Assembly (NCBI RefSeq): GCF_900091615.1
Contig: NZ_FMIA01000002.1
Span: forward strand, 3,472,001-3,536,000
DNA from: Micromonospora yangpuensis
GTDB lineage: Bacteria; Actinomycetota; Actinomycetes; Mycobacteriales; Micromonosporaceae
DNA length: 64,000 nucleotides
Direction of reading: 5' to 3'
Shown here: positions 36,731-45,951 of the stretch, one piece after another
Layout: every line of letters begins with the position of its first letter
Numbering within the stretch: the stretch's first letter is position 1
Position numbers and translations under genes: made by a program
The notes under the pieces: generated by a model
What the model was told of the DNA's origin: nothing
Databases searched by the model: none
Seen by the model: only the letters and a program-made list of their open reading frames with translations

Positions 36731-37318
36731 CTAGCCCGCTCGACGTCGGGCCCGGCGCGCGGCCAGCTCGTCACCGGCCGGCTGCGACACCACCGGCTCC
36801 GGATCACCGGTCGCGGCGGGCTCCGCCGGCAGGTGCGACAACGAGCCCTGGATCTCCTTGAACGCCCCGCCGATGGCGATGCCGAAGACTCCCTGGCCGC
36901 CCTGCAGCAGGTCGACGACCTCCTCGGTCGAGCGGCACTCGTACACCGTCGTGCCGTCGGAGATCAACGTGATCCCGGCCAGGTCGGCCACCCCACGCGA
37001 GCGCAGGGCCTCGATCGCCTTGCGGATGTTCTGCAGGGACACCCCCGCGTCCAGCAGCCGTTTCACGACCTTCAACACCACCAGGTCGCGGAACGAGTAC
37101 AGCCGGGACGTTCCCGAGCCGGAGGCGTCGCGCACACTCGGCACCACCAACGCCGTACGCGCCCAGTAGTCCAACTGCCGGTAGCTGATGCCCACCGCGT
37201 GACACGCCGTCACACCCCGGTAGCCCACCGAACCGTCACCGTCAGCCAGCCCGTCCACCGGCACCACACCCGGGGCCCCTTGCGGACCACCCGGATCGGA
37301 ATCATGCGGCTCATGCAT
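36731..37318 (-). CDS. MerR-family transcriptional regulator (Rv1830-like)
   Basis: This 195-residue regulator has a winged helix with GYRGVTACHAVGISYRQLDYWART, then RLYSFRDLVVLKVVKRLLDAGVSLQNIRKAI, and an effector/dimer part ending in a basic tail. No metal-binding Cys cluster is apparent. The ATG at 37318 has GGGGAGGG seven bases upstream, better than the GTG at 37360. It sits at the edge of the conserved block merR-DUF151-merR-garA-gcvH, and TATAGG near 37390 (minus) is a candidate -10. Confidence 0.9.
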   Translation of the reverse strand: MHEPHDSDPGGPQGAPGVVPVDGLADGDGSVGYRGVTACHAVGISYRQLDYWARTALVVPSVRDASGSGTSRLYSFRDLVVLKVVKRLLDAGVSLQNIRKAIEALRSRGVADLAGITLISDGTTVYECRSTEEVVDLLQGGQGVFGIAIGGAFKEIQGSLSHLPAEPAATGDPEPVVSQPAGDELAARRARRRAG

Positions 37319-37509
37319 CCGGCCACCCTCCCCGCCAGTGCGGTGACACGCCGTTTCCACGCACGCGCACCCCTCGACACGGCAACCCTATAGCGACCTT
37401 GAAGAGTTACCGTGGAGAAACCGGCGCGACACGCCGCGCAGCGACACTCCCCGGTCGCCGACAGACGACCGGACCCCCGCGCCGGGGGCCGGTCGGACCG
37501 GGAGCGGAC

Positions 37510-37974
37510 TCAACCCGCGAAGTCCTCCGGACTCACCTGCTCCAGGAACTCGCGGAACTTCTCCACCTCGTCCTCCTGCTCGTCCGGGATGACGATCCCC
37601 GCCTCGCTGAGGACCTGCTCGGCACAACGAATCGGCGCCCCCACCCGCAACGCCAACGCGATCGAGTCACTGGGCCGCGCGGACACCCGCACCCCGTCAC
37701 CCAGCAGCAGATCCGCGTAGAAGACGCTCTCCTTCAGCTCGGTGATCTCCACCGCCCGCAACGGCGCCTCCAGCGCCGCCAACACGTCCCGCAGCAGGTC
37801 GTGCGTCAACGGCCGTGCCGGCTTGACGCCCTGCTGCTCGTAGGCGATCGCGGTGGCCTCGACCGCACCGATCCAGATCGGCAGATAACGGTCGCCCTCG
37901 ACCTCCCTGAGCAGGACGATCGGCTGGTTGCTGGGCAGCTCCACCCGAACTCCGACCACGCTCAGCTCGCGCAC
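37510..37974 (-). CDS. DUF151 bifunctional nuclease family protein
   Basis: This 154-residue protein belongs to the bifunctional nuclease family (homologous to Rv1829). It starts VRELSVVGVRVELPSNQPIV, with YLPIWIGAVEATAIAY as the core, followed by LTHDLLRDVLAALEAP and an acidic end (VIPDEQEDEVEKFREFLEQV). The GTG at 37974 is preferred because the upstream frame becomes noncoding. Its role in actinobacteria is not established; it is always near the two MerR genes and garA, hinting at a shared regulatory network. Confidence 0.9.
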   Translation of the reverse strand: MRELSVVGVRVELPSNQPIVLLREVEGDRYLPIWIGAVEATAIAYEQQGVKPARPLTHDLLRDVLAALEAPLRAVEITELKESVFYADLLLGDGVRVSARPSDSIALALRVGAPIRCAEQVLSEAGIVIPDEQEDEVEKFREFLEQVSPEDFAG

Positions 37975-38152
37975 CGCCGCCTCCGTGTCGTTGTCACCTA
38001 CGCCCGCCCCGCCCTTCGCCTGAACGGTACACGGGCCGCGAACCGGCCGGGCAACGCGCCGCCACCGCCGCCCGCCGCATCGGCGAAGGGTTACCCCGGC
38101 AAGCCTACGACACGCGTGCCGGGACAGATCACCGCGCACGAGCCGACGGCAC

Positions 38153-38911
38153 TCAGCGGCCCAACGTCGACCGTAACCCCACCCGCACCAACGCCGCGTG
38201 CAACTGCTGCGACAACGTCACCAGCTCACGGGCCGTCTCCGCCGCCCGCGCCCGCGCCGCCGGATCGCTCTGGCGCGCCAACGGCGCCACCAGCTGGGCG
38301 AACAACCCGACCTCCCGGTCCGCGGCCGTACGGTACCCGCGCAGGTGACGCGGCTGGATGCCGTACTCGGCCAGCCCCGCCACCGCCCGGGCGATGATCA
38401 ACGCGTCGCCGTCGTACCAGCCCGGCGGATCGGACACCAGCACCCCGAGCCGCTCCAACTCGCCCAACGTCGACTCGTCGATCCCACTACGCGCGACCAG
38501 GTCCACCCGACCCATCCGCACCTGCGACGACTCCGCCGGCGCCTCGACGGCCGGCCGACCCGGCACCGCACCGTCCGGGCCCACCGCCACCAACGTCGGG
38601 CGCGGCGGACCCGGACCGTCGGCCGAGGCGTCCCACTGCGTCAACTGCTCACGGATCACCCGCAACGGCAGGTACTGGTCGCGCTGCGCGGTCAACACGA
38701 ACCGCAGCCGCGCCACATCGTCCCAGCTGTACTTGCGGTAACCCGAAGCCGTCCGTTCCGGCTCCACCAGCCCCTCGGCCTCCAGGAACCGCAACTTCGA
38801 GATGGTGATGTCCGGGAACTCCACCCGCAGCTGGGCCAGCACCTCGCCGATGCTCATCAGCGGGTGTGACCGGGCCGCTCCCGGCGCAATGGAAGCCGCA
38901 GGCTCGTTCAC
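38153..38911 (-). CDS. MerR-family transcriptional regulator (Rv1828-like)
   Basis: This is a 252-residue protein. The DNA-binding domain is MSIGEVLAQLRVEFPDITIS then KLRFLEAEGLVEPERTASGY, with a YSWDDVARLRFVLTAQRDQY helix. It has a long C-terminal effector domain with conserved DVARSGID-type segments (VDLVARSGIDESTLGELERLG). Its start overlaps the garA stop by four bases, implying translational coupling. It may control carbon/nitrogen metabolic genes, as suggested for the mycobacterial relative; that is inference. Confidence 0.92.
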   Translation of the reverse strand: MNEPAASIAPGAARSHPLMSIGEVLAQLRVEFPDITISKLRFLEAEGLVEPERTASGYRKYSWDDVARLRFVLTAQRDQYLPLRVIREQLTQWDASADGPGPPRPTLVAVGPDGAVPGRPAVEAPAESSQVRMGRVDLVARSGIDESTLGELERLGVLVSDPPGWYDGDALIIARAVAGLAEYGIQPRHLRGYRTAADREVGLFAQLVAPLARQSDPAARARAAETARELVTLSQQLHAALVRVGLRSTLGR

Positions 38912-39360
38912 CCCCGGCCGGCCTCCTCCTCCGGACGCGGACCGGCGATGAACACCACCCGGAACTTGCCGATCTGCACCTCGTCACCATTGCTCAACGT
39001 CGCTGCCTCCACCCGCTCGCGATTGACGTACGTGCCGTTCAGGCTACCCACGTCCCGCACCGTGAACGTGCCACCGTCGCGGTGGAACTCCGCGTGCCGC
39101 CGCGACACCGTCACGTCGTCGAGGAAGATGTCGCTGTCGGGGTGCCGACCGCTGGTCGTCACGTCGTGGTCGAGCAGGAACCGGGCGCCGGCGTTCGGAC
39201 CGCGCCGTACCACCAGCAACGCCATTCCCGGCGGCAACGAACCGGACATCCGGCTCGGCACCACATCGGTGTCCGGGCCCTCCAGCACTTCGTCGAGCGA
39301 GCCGAGATTGAGCGTCGAAGTGACGTCGAGTGGGGGGAACTCGTCGTCTGGCCGCGTCAT
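38908..39360 (-). CDS. garA: FHA-domain metabolic regulator (GarA/OdhI-like)
   Basis: This 150-residue protein has an FHA domain (residues 50-135; LLVVRRGPNAGARF, SGRHPDSDIFLDDVTVSRRH, VRDVGSLNGTYVN). The N-terminal tail with DVTSTLNLG resembles the phospho-Thr site by which Ser/Thr kinases switch GarA/OdhI. The known role is phospho-dependent inhibition of 2-oxoglutarate dehydrogenase and control of glutamate metabolism. It is adjacent to gcvH and merR, as in Mycobacterium. Confidence 0.93.
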   Translation of the reverse strand: MTRPDDEFPPLDVTSTLNLGSLDEVLEGPDTDVVPSRMSGSLPPGMALLVVRRGPNAGARFLLDHDVTTSGRHPDSDIFLDDVTVSRRHAEFHRDGGTFTVRDVGSLNGTYVNRERVEAATLSNGDEVQIGKFRVVFIAGPRPEEEAGRG

Positions 39361-39576
39361 GGGACCACCTCACGGATCTTGATCGGTCGGCGTCGGGTGG
39401 TGGCGGGTCTGGCCGCCGGGCAGTCACACACCCGGCGGCTGGCTCCCCGTGCCAGGGAAGGCAATTCCACAACGCTCAACTATTGGGTTCTCGGTCGACT
39501 GGGCGAGCCTAGCCAGCGCCGAAATGCAGGGCAACCGGACGCGCGGAGACAAGCCCCACCACGACCGGCCGGCAAC

Positions 39577-39957
39577 TCAGTTCTCCGTAAGCTCGCGGTA
39601 GGCGTCGGCGGTCAGCAGGGTCCGCACCACCGCCGGATCGTCACACGCGATCTCCACCAGCCAACCCGCACCGTACGGATCGGTGTTGATCACCTCAGGG
39701 GTGTCGGCCAACGCGACGTTGCGCGCCGTCACCCTACCGCCCACCGGCGCGTAGATCTCCGACACGCTCTTGGTCGACTCGATCTCACCCAGCGACTCAC
39801 CGGCGGCGACCACCGCGCCCTCGTCGGGCAGCTGGACGTACACGATGTCCCCAAGGGCATCCTGCGCGAAATGGGTGATACCGATCCGCACCGTCCCGGC
39901 GTCATCACCAGCCACCCACTCGTGCTCGGCGGTGTAACGCAGCTGTTCAGGAATCAC
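39577..39957 (-). CDS. gcvH: Glycine cleavage system H protein
   Basis: This is a 126-residue lipoyl carrier. RYTAEHEWVAGDD opens the family domain and the lipoyl Lys lies in ESTKSVSEIYAP. The GTG at 39957 (VIPEQLRYT) matches the family start and has GAGGA upstream; the ATG at 39972 would add five residues with no clear ribosome site. It accepts the aminomethyl group from gcvP. Confidence 0.95.
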   Translation of the reverse strand: MIPEQLRYTAEHEWVAGDDAGTVRIGITHFAQDALGDIVYVQLPDEGAVVAAGESLGEIESTKSVSEIYAPVGGRVTARNVALADTPEVINTDPYGAGWLVEIACDDPAVVRTLLTADAYRELTEN

Positions 39958-40010
39958 CAGACGCGTCCTCATCCATCAGTGCACCGGTCACCCGGCGCCA
40001 GCCGCGCCGG

Positions 40011-40955
40011 TCAGGTGACCGGACGGGCGTGCTCCAGCTCGATCGGATCGTGCAGCGCCGACACCTCGACAACCTCACGCTCCTCGACGATCACGTTACC
40101 GCCGGCCCGCTCCACCGCCGAGACCACCCCGCCGGGAATCCGCAACGCCGTGCGCATCGTGTCCGGATCACCGATCACCAGGATCGTCAACGGCCCCGAC
40201 AACCGCCGGCCGTCCACCACCAGACCACCACCGGAGGCATCGAGGAAGTACGTGGAGGCGATCACCCGCACCCCGGCGCCACCGGCATCGGAGATCTGCA
40301 TCGCCTCGGCCCCGGCGCCCCGAAGCTCCTGCACCGCGTCCAGGATCCGAAACGCCTCCACCGGGCCGGCCACCGACTCGAACCGCACCGACAACCCCGG
40401 GCCCTTCGCCGGTAACGTACCCGCCAGGATCCCCAGCTCGTCGGCGCGCCGCCGGGCCTCCTCCAACGCCGCCTGCCTGCCCTCCACGCCCGAGGTCAAC
40501 TGCCGTTGGCTGTCCTCCAACGCGGCGATGTCCTGCCGCAGCCGGCTCTCCCGCTGGTCCAGGTCCGACAGGATCCGCACCAGGTCCTCCTGCCGGGCCG
40601 CCGACAACGACGGATCCGTCGAGGTCGTCTTCAACTGCACCACCAGGGTGAAGCCCAGCAACGCCAGCAGCACCGCGATCACCACCCCGGCCGAGGACAA
40701 CCGCCGCGACGGCGCCACCGGCGGCGGCAGCACCACCGTCGTGGCCGCGCTGTCGTCGGTGGCCGGCGGTGGCTCGGCCGGCCGCGGCGGATCGGCCGGC
40801 TCGGCCTCCGGCCGCGGCGCCGGCTCGCGCGGCGCCAACGGACTCAGCTCGTCCGGGTCCTCGGAGTCCGGCCGGGGATCCGCCGGCGTGGCCGGCGCCG
40901 GCGCGGCCGGCGGCACCGGCCAACCCGTGCCCGTCTCGGTGTGTTCCTCGCTCAC
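40011..40955 (-). CDS. DUF881 membrane protein
   Basis: This is a 314-residue protein. A Pro/Glu-rich cytoplasmic N-terminus of about 85 residues precedes one membrane span (GVVIAVLLALLGFTLVV). A coiled coil follows (EDLVRILSDLDQRESRLRQD), then the DUF881 domain (GPGLSVRFESVAGPVEA, LRGAGAEAMQISD, VIASTYFLDASGG, GGNVIVEEREVVEV). Such proteins resemble YlxW/YlxX of Firmicutes near division genes. It is downstream of sbp and of a second DUF881 gene. Confidence 0.88.
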   Translation of the reverse strand: MSEEHTETGTGWPVPPAAPAPATPADPRPDSEDPDELSPLAPREPAPRPEAEPADPPRPAEPPPATDDSAATTVVLPPPVAPSRRLSSAGVVIAVLLALLGFTLVVQLKTTSTDPSLSAARQEDLVRILSDLDQRESRLRQDIAALEDSQRQLTSGVEGRQAALEEARRRADELGILAGTLPAKGPGLSVRFESVAGPVEAFRILDAVQELRGAGAEAMQISDAGGAGVRVIASTYFLDASGGGLVVDGRRLSGPLTILVIGDPDTMRTALRIPGGVVSAVERAGGNVIVEEREVVEVSALHDPIELEHARPVT

Positions 40956-40964
40956 GCCACCAAC

Positions 40965-41297
40965 CTACGCCCGGAACAGGTGCCGGCGGATCGCCGCCAC
41001 GTTGCCGAAGATCCGCACCCCCAGCACGACCACCACACCGGTGGACAACTGCCCACCCACCCCCAACTGGTCACCCAGGTACACGATCAGTCCCGCGACC
41101 AGCACGTTGGAGATGAACGAGATCACGAACTGCTTGTCGTCGAAGATCCGGTCCAGTTTCGCCCGGACCCCACCGAACACCGCGTCCAACGCCGCGACCA
41201 CGGCGATCGGCAGATACGGCTGCAACGCCGACGGAACGGTGGGATCGAGATACACCCCGAGCACCACACCGGCGAGCAACGCCAACACCGCGATCAC
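40965..41297 (-). CDS. sbp: DUF1290 small basic membrane protein
   Basis: This is a 110-residue protein with three predicted membrane segments (MIAVLALLAGVVLGVYL; LPIAVVAALDAVFGGVRAKL; ISNVLVAGLIVYLGDQ). The YLPIAVVAALDAVFGGVRA motif is diagnostic of the Sbp/YlxV family. It lies between two DUF881 genes in the conserved order. The function is unknown. Confidence 0.93.
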   Translation of the reverse strand: MIAVLALLAGVVLGVYLDPTVPSALQPYLPIAVVAALDAVFGGVRAKLDRIFDDKQFVISFISNVLVAGLIVYLGDQLGVGGQLSTGVVVVLGVRIFGNVAAIRRHLFRA

Positions 41298-42232
41298 CGG
41301 CCACCTCCACTGGGGCTGGGAGACGTCCGCGCATCGGACGACTCAGGACTGGTTCGCTCATCCGCCGCCGTCGGCGACGGACCCGGACTCACCGGCGGAC
41401 GGGCGTAGCGTAGCCGCGGCTCGGCGGCGGCCGGCAGGGTCAGCTCCCGCGCCGTGCGCACCCCGAACGAGATCCCCGTGGTGTCGGCCACCCGGCGCAT
41501 CAACGCCGCCGTGGTGCTGTCCTCGAAACGCTGCCGCAGGTCCCGCCCGCCGATTGCCGACACCTCGTAGGGCCCCGTCACCGGCCGGAAGTCCACCAGG
41601 ATCGCGTCACCGGCCGACCGGATCGTCGAGGTGGCCGTCAACCGCTGACCGTTGATCGCCACCGCCTCGGCGCCCACCCCCCACAGGCCGTTGGCGACCC
41701 GCTGCAGGTCGCTGTAGATCACCCGGTCCGGACCGTTGGCGCCGTCGCCGCCGGTGACGGCGTTCGGGTTCTCCGGCGGGTCGGCCAACCGGACCACCAC
41801 CCCGTCACCGCGTACCCGGCCCACCCCGGTGCCCGCCTCCAGCTCCCGCAGCCGCGCCGCGTCGGAGCCGCTCAACGCCAACCCCCGCAGCCGGGTGACC
41901 TCGTCGCGCAACTCGTCGGCACGCGTGGTCAACTCGTCGGACTGCTGCTGCCGCTGGTTGATCTGCTCCACCAACCCGGCCCGGGCCTGGCTGCGCCCCG
42001 GCTCCTCGGCCACGGTCTGGCGGTAGGCCACCGCGAACAGGAACCCCAACGCCACCAGCACCACCACGCTGACCAGCCGCGCCGACCAGCCGACACCGCC
42101 GGTGGGCCGCGGCCGGGCCGCCGCCTCGGCGTAACCCGGATCCAGCGGGTTACGGAACAACTCGGTCAGGAAATCCGGCACGTACACGCGTTCGGTGGCG
42201 GGTTCCCGGTCCTCACCGGCCGGCCCGGTCAC
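41294..42232 (-). CDS. DUF881 membrane protein
   Basis: This is a 312-residue paralogue of the 40011-40955 product: an N-terminal tail, one membrane segment (LVSVVVLVALGFLFAVAY), a coiled coil (QINQRQQQSDELTTRADELR) and the DUF881 domain (GDGVVVRLADPP, NGLWGVGAEAVAINGQRLTA). The GTG at 42232 overlaps the pgsA-like stop (GTGA). Its own stop overlaps the Sbp start by four bases. Two DUF881 copies flank sbp, as in mycobacteria. Confidence 0.88.
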   Translation of the reverse strand: MTGPAGEDREPATERVYVPDFLTELFRNPLDPGYAEAAARPRPTGGVGWSARLVSVVVLVALGFLFAVAYRQTVAEEPGRSQARAGLVEQINQRQQQSDELTTRADELRDEVTRLRGLALSGSDAARLRELEAGTGVGRVRGDGVVVRLADPPENPNAVTGGDGANGPDRVIYSDLQRVANGLWGVGAEAVAINGQRLTATSTIRSAGDAILVDFRPVTGPYEVSAIGGRDLRQRFEDSTTAALMRRVADTTGISFGVRTARELTLPAAAEPRLRYARPPVSPGPSPTAADERTSPESSDARTSPSPSGGGR

Positions 42233-42861
42233 GACCGGCCCGCCGACCGGGCCCGCACCAGACGCCCCGCCTGCACCACGTACAACGCCCCGGCCACCCA
42301 ATACAGCACCAGCCCCCACCAGGCAAGCGACCAACCGGCCGCCGCCGCCACGGTGGCCGTGCCCGGCACCGCCGCGGCCAGCAGCAACAGCGGAAACGCC
42401 GCGAGCAGCAGGAACGTGGCGGACTTACCCACGTAGTGCACCGGCGGCGGACCGTACCCGTGGCGACGCAGCACCGTCAGCGACCCCAACAGCAGCAGCT
42501 CCCGGGCCAGCAGCGCCACGGTGAACTGCCACGGCACCACCTCCCGCACGGTGAACGCCAGCAGGGTGGCCAGAATGTACAGCCGGTCGGCGAACGGGTC
42601 GAGCAACTCCCCCAGCCGGCTGACCTGACCCAGCCGCCGCGCCGCCCAGCCGTCCACCCAGTCGGTGGTGCCGCCCACGGCCAACACCACGATCGCGGCC
42701 ACATCCGCCTCGACGACCAGGAAGAGGTACAGGAACAGGGGCACCCCGAGCAGCCGTACGAAACTGATCACATTGGGCACGGTCAACACCCGACCCGCCG
42801 GGCCCAGCTGCCCGGATTCGGCGGTCGGTCGATGCTCCGCCCGAGCGGGCCAACGCGACAC
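42229..42861 (-). CDS. CDP-alcohol phosphatidyltransferase (PgsA2-like)
   Basis: This 210-residue membrane enzyme carries the CDP-alcohol signature D-x2-D-G-x2-A-R-x8-G-x3-D-x3-D, seen as DWVDGWAARRLGQVSRLGEL then LDPFADR. It would attach an alcohol such as glycerol phosphate or a sugar alcohol to a CDP-lipid. The GTG at 42861 has GGGGGGAGG five bases upstream; longer reading frames add shadow sequence. A -10-like TATAGT lies on the minus strand at 43027-43022. Confidence 0.92.
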   Translation of the reverse strand: MSRWPARAEHRPTAESGQLGPAGRVLTVPNVISFVRLLGVPLFLYLFLVVEADVAAIVVLAVGGTTDWVDGWAARRLGQVSRLGELLDPFADRLYILATLLAFTVREVVPWQFTVALLARELLLLGSLTVLRRHGYGPPPVHYVGKSATFLLLAAFPLLLLAAAVPGTATVAAAAGWSLAWWGLVLYWVAGALYVVQAGRLVRARSAGRS

Positions 42862-43098
42862 CGTACCTCCCCCCGCGGGCGTGCGCGCCTCGCCCGCGGA
42901 CAGCGGACACGCGATCGCACGTGCGTGACGCCGCGCCCACCGTGCCTGCCGGCCCCGGGCGGCACCTGCGCCTGAATGCGGCCCACGATCGGTCGATCGC
43001 GGGCCGGTGACTTGCGCTGCCACTATAACGGGCGTTGTCGCACCCCCCGGCCGGTGACGGTGACGGTCACCGCGGGTGACAGCACTCAACAGCGAAGG

Positions 43099-43623
43099 TC
43101 AGGCCGTGCGGGCGGTGTTCTCCGGCGCGGCCGCGGGCACCTCGACGGCCTGACCGAAGGCCAGCAACGCCAGCAGCAGCTCGTGCTGGGCCCGCCCCGG
43201 CATCCGGTCCAACACCGCCTGCACCGCCCGGTGCCGCCGCTGTTTGACCTCACCCAACAACGTCTCGGCCGCCGCGGTGGGCACCAACCGGACCTCGCGG
43301 CGGTCCCGGGGATCGGCCACCCGCCGCACCAGCCCGGTGGCCTCCAACCGGTCACAGAGCCGACTGGCCGAGGACGGCACCACGTCGAGCAGCTCCGCCA
43401 GGCGGTTGACGTTCAACTCCGGCCGGGTGCTGATCAACGCCAACACCCGCAGCTGCGTCGGTGAGACGGTCAGGTCGTGCCGGGTCACCGCCGACTCCAG
43501 CACACCGACCAACGCCTCGGCTGCCGCCTCGATCGCCACGGCAAGGTTCGGAGGTCGCTCCACCCGGTGTCCCCTGCGATCGTCCCGCTCGTTCTCGACC
43601 GACAACTCGATTACCGCCCGCAT
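43099..43623 (-). CDS. MarR-family transcriptional regulator
   Basis: This is a 174-residue regulator. The winged helix reads LTVSPTQLRVLALISTRPEL and NRLAELLDVVPSSASRLCDRL, with the wing ADPRDRREVRLV. It overlaps the upstream phosphatase stop by one base (TGATG-type). The pairing suggests it reports on or controls the same stress signal as the phosphatase. The ligand is unknown. Confidence 0.92.
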   Translation of the reverse strand: MRAVIELSVENERDDRRGHRVERPPNLAVAIEAAAEALVGVLESAVTRHDLTVSPTQLRVLALISTRPELNVNRLAELLDVVPSSASRLCDRLEATGLVRRVADPRDRREVRLVPTAAAETLLGEVKQRRHRAVQAVLDRMPGRAQHELLLALLAFGQAVEVPAAAPENTARTA

Positions 43624-44786
43624 CAGCCGGCCTGGTCGTGCGTGCCGTGCCAGTCGAGGCAGACCACGACCGCGTCGTCACGCAGATCCGCATCGGCATG
43701 GTAGGCGTGCAGCTCCCGCATCACCGTACCAACCGCCTCGGTCGCCGGCTGCAGCCGCGTGGCCCGCATCGCCCGCGCCATGGCCCGCTGCCCGTACGGC
43801 TCCGCCCCGCCCGGTGACGCGGCGTAGACACCGTCGGAGACGACGAACAGCCGGTCCCCGGCGACCAGGTCGAACTCCTGCACGTCGTAGCGGGTCTCGG
43901 CGAACATGCCCAGCGGCAGCTGCTGCTCCAGGGTGATCGCCGTCACGGCACCGCCGCGTAGCCGCAGCACGTGCGGGGAACCGGCGTCGACCGCCCGCAC
44001 CCGCCCGGCGCGCACGTCGACCTCCAACAGCAGCGTCGCCACGTGCCGGCCACCCCGGTGCTGGTAGAAGATCGTGTCCGAGGCCAACTCGGCCTGCTCG
44101 ACCAGCGCACCCCCGGACCGTCGGGCATTGCGCATCGCGTTGACCGTCACCGCCGTCAACAACGCCGACGGCAGGCCACTGCCCGCCCCGTTGAGCACCG
44201 TGACCGTCAACCGGTCACCGTCCAGGGACCAGTCGAAGTGGTCACCGCCGACGGTGTACGCCGGCTCCAACTGGCCGGCCAACAGAAACCCCGGCTGGTC
44301 GACGCTGCGCCCCGGCAGCAGGTCCCACTGCATCTCCGCGGCCATGCTCAACCGCTCGCGGCGCCGTACCCGCCGGTACCGGTCGGTCTCCCGGTCCGCC
44401 GCGCGTAACGCCACCGCCAGCTCACCGGCGACGTCACCGAGCTGCTCGACGGTGTCGGCCCCCGGCACCCGGGGCAGCTCCACCAGCAGCGCACCGAGGC
44501 GCTCCCCCCACACCGACAACGGCACGAACACCCGGCACCGGCCGTCCTCACCGGTGTCCAACACCGGCTGTTGGCTGCTGAAACACCGCTGGGCCAGCTG
44601 CTGGCCGGCATCGGTCAACGGCCCGCCCAGCACCGGCCACAGGCCGCTGATCTGGTAGTCGGCGATGAACACGTCGGTGCGGCAGGCCGCCAACGCCAGA
44701 CGGATCGCGGCGTCGGCGGCCTCGGCCAACTGGTCGGGCGGCGCCGCCCGCAGCGCACGCGACACCCCTGCGGGCGCATCCGGCAT
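43623..44786 (-). CDS. PP2C/SpoIIE-type serine phosphatase with sensor-like N-terminus
   Basis: This is a 387-residue protein. Residues 1-150 resemble a GAF-like sensor (ALACRTDVFIADYQISGLWP ... RCRVFVPLSVWGERLGALLV), and residues 170-387 a SpoIIE/PPM phosphatase (AAEMQWDLLPGRS, VGGDHFDWSLDGD, GDRLFVVSDGVYAASPGG, LRDDAVVVCLDWHG). Metal-binding Asp residues are present. Such enzymes often act on anti-sigma antagonists, so a partner-switch role is likely, but no anti-sigma gene is nearby. The ATG at 44786 has GGAGG six bases upstream. Confidence 0.9.
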   Translation of the reverse strand: MPDAPAGVSRALRAAPPDQLAEAADAAIRLALAACRTDVFIADYQISGLWPVLGGPLTDAGQQLAQRCFSSQQPVLDTGEDGRCRVFVPLSVWGERLGALLVELPRVPGADTVEQLGDVAGELAVALRAADRETDRYRRVRRRERLSMAAEMQWDLLPGRSVDQPGFLLAGQLEPAYTVGGDHFDWSLDGDRLTVTVLNGAGSGLPSALLTAVTVNAMRNARRSGGALVEQAELASDTIFYQHRGGRHVATLLLEVDVRAGRVRAVDAGSPHVLRLRGGAVTAITLEQQLPLGMFAETRYDVQEFDLVAGDRLFVVSDGVYAASPGGAEPYGQRAMARAMRATRLQPATEAVGTVMRELHAYHADADLRDDAVVVCLDWHGTHDQAG

Positions 44787-44994
44787 GGTCGTCCTCCGCA
44801 CATGTTCTTGCCGTAGGGCAAGCATCATACGGACGGTGGCCCACCGACCGCCGCCGGCACTGGCCGTCTCCGTCCGGGCGTCGCCGGCCGGCCACCCGAC
44901 ACCCCAGGAGGCACCGGTGCCCCGGTATCGGCCCGGCGACACCACGGCGACGGCGATACTGACCCCCGGAACCCAGGTGGGCAGGAGGTGACCG
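44787..44994. promoter_or_regulatory. Divergent promoter region between phosphatase and Usp genes
   Basis: This 208-base gap must contain promoters for both the minus-strand phosphatase/MarR operon and the plus-strand universal stress gene. I see no clear operator. A MarR palindrome was sought and not found. Confidence 0.35.
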
Positions 44995-45864
44995 GTGAAC
45001 TCGGCACACAACGCGGCGGTGGTCGTCGGCGTGGACGGCTCACCGCAGGCACTGCGGGCCGTCGGCCTGGCCGCCACCCAGGCCCACCGCCACCAACGGC
45101 CACTGCGGGTGGTACACGCCTTCATCTGGCCGAGGCTGCACCTGCCCACCGGTGGCCCATCCGGCAGCGCACTGCGCCCCCAGGCCGAACAGCTGGTCAC
45201 CGAGGCCGTCGACACCGCCCGACGCACCATACCGGACCTGCCCGTCACCGGGGAGATCATCGACGGTGAGGCCTCGGCGGTCCTGCTCGGCGAAGCCCCC
45301 ACCGCGGCGATGATCGTGCTCGGCGACCGGGGTCTCGGCGGCTTCGGGGCCCTGCTCGTCGGCTCCGTCGCCGTCCAGGTCACCACCTACGCCCCCGGCC
45401 CGGTGCTCATCGCCCGGGGCGCCGACCACCCCCACGGACCCGTCGTCGTCGGCGTCGACGGCTCACCGGTCTCCGCCGCCGCCGTCGACTTCGCCGCCCA
45501 GGAGGCCACCCTGCGCGGCACCGACCTCGTCGCGCTGCACGCCTACCGGCATCCCACCGCCACCTCCCCCGGCGACATGCAACCGGTCGTCTACGACAAG
45601 CAACGACTACGCCAGATCCACGACCAGATCGTCGCCGACGCCGTCGCCGACCTCACCCACCGCCTGCCCGACCTGACCGTCCACCGCCACCCGGTGCCCG
45701 CCCGCACCCGCACCGCCCTGCTCGACGCCTCCCGGCAGGCGCAACTGCTGGTCGTCGGCGGCCACGGCCACGGCGCGCTCGGCGGGCTGCTGCTCGGCTC
45801 GGTCAGCCAGGCGGTACTACACCACAGCGCCTGCCCGGTCGCCGTGGTCCGCGCCCCGCACTGA
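44995..45864 (+). CDS. Universal stress protein, tandem UspA domains
   Basis: This is a 289-residue protein with two Usp domains. Each begins with a nucleotide-binding start (VVVGVDGSPQALRAVG; VVVGVDGSPVSAAAVDFA) and ends with an ATP-type glycine loop (MIVLGDRGLGGFGALLVGSV; LLVVGGHGHGALGGLLLGSVSQ). The G-2x-G-9x-G pattern indicates ATP binding. The GTG at 44995 has AGGAGG six bases upstream. Confidence 0.94.
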   Translation: MNSAHNAAVVVGVDGSPQALRAVGLAATQAHRHQRPLRVVHAFIWPRLHLPTGGPSGSALRPQAEQLVTEAVDTARRTIPDLPVTGEIIDGEASAVLLGEAPTAAMIVLGDRGLGGFGALLVGSVAVQVTTYAPGPVLIARGADHPHGPVVVGVDGSPVSAAAVDFAAQEATLRGTDLVALHAYRHPTATSPGDMQPVVYDKQRLRQIHDQIVADAVADLTHRLPDLTVHRHPVPARTRTALLDASRQAQLLVVGGHGHGALGGLLLGSVSQAVLHHSACPVAVVRAPH

Positions 45865-45951
45865 CCCGCGCCCACCACACCCGGGCATGGGTGCGCCCCC
45901 GCCGGGTAGACCCACCGCGGCACACGCACACCACCCACGGGGAGGCCCACC

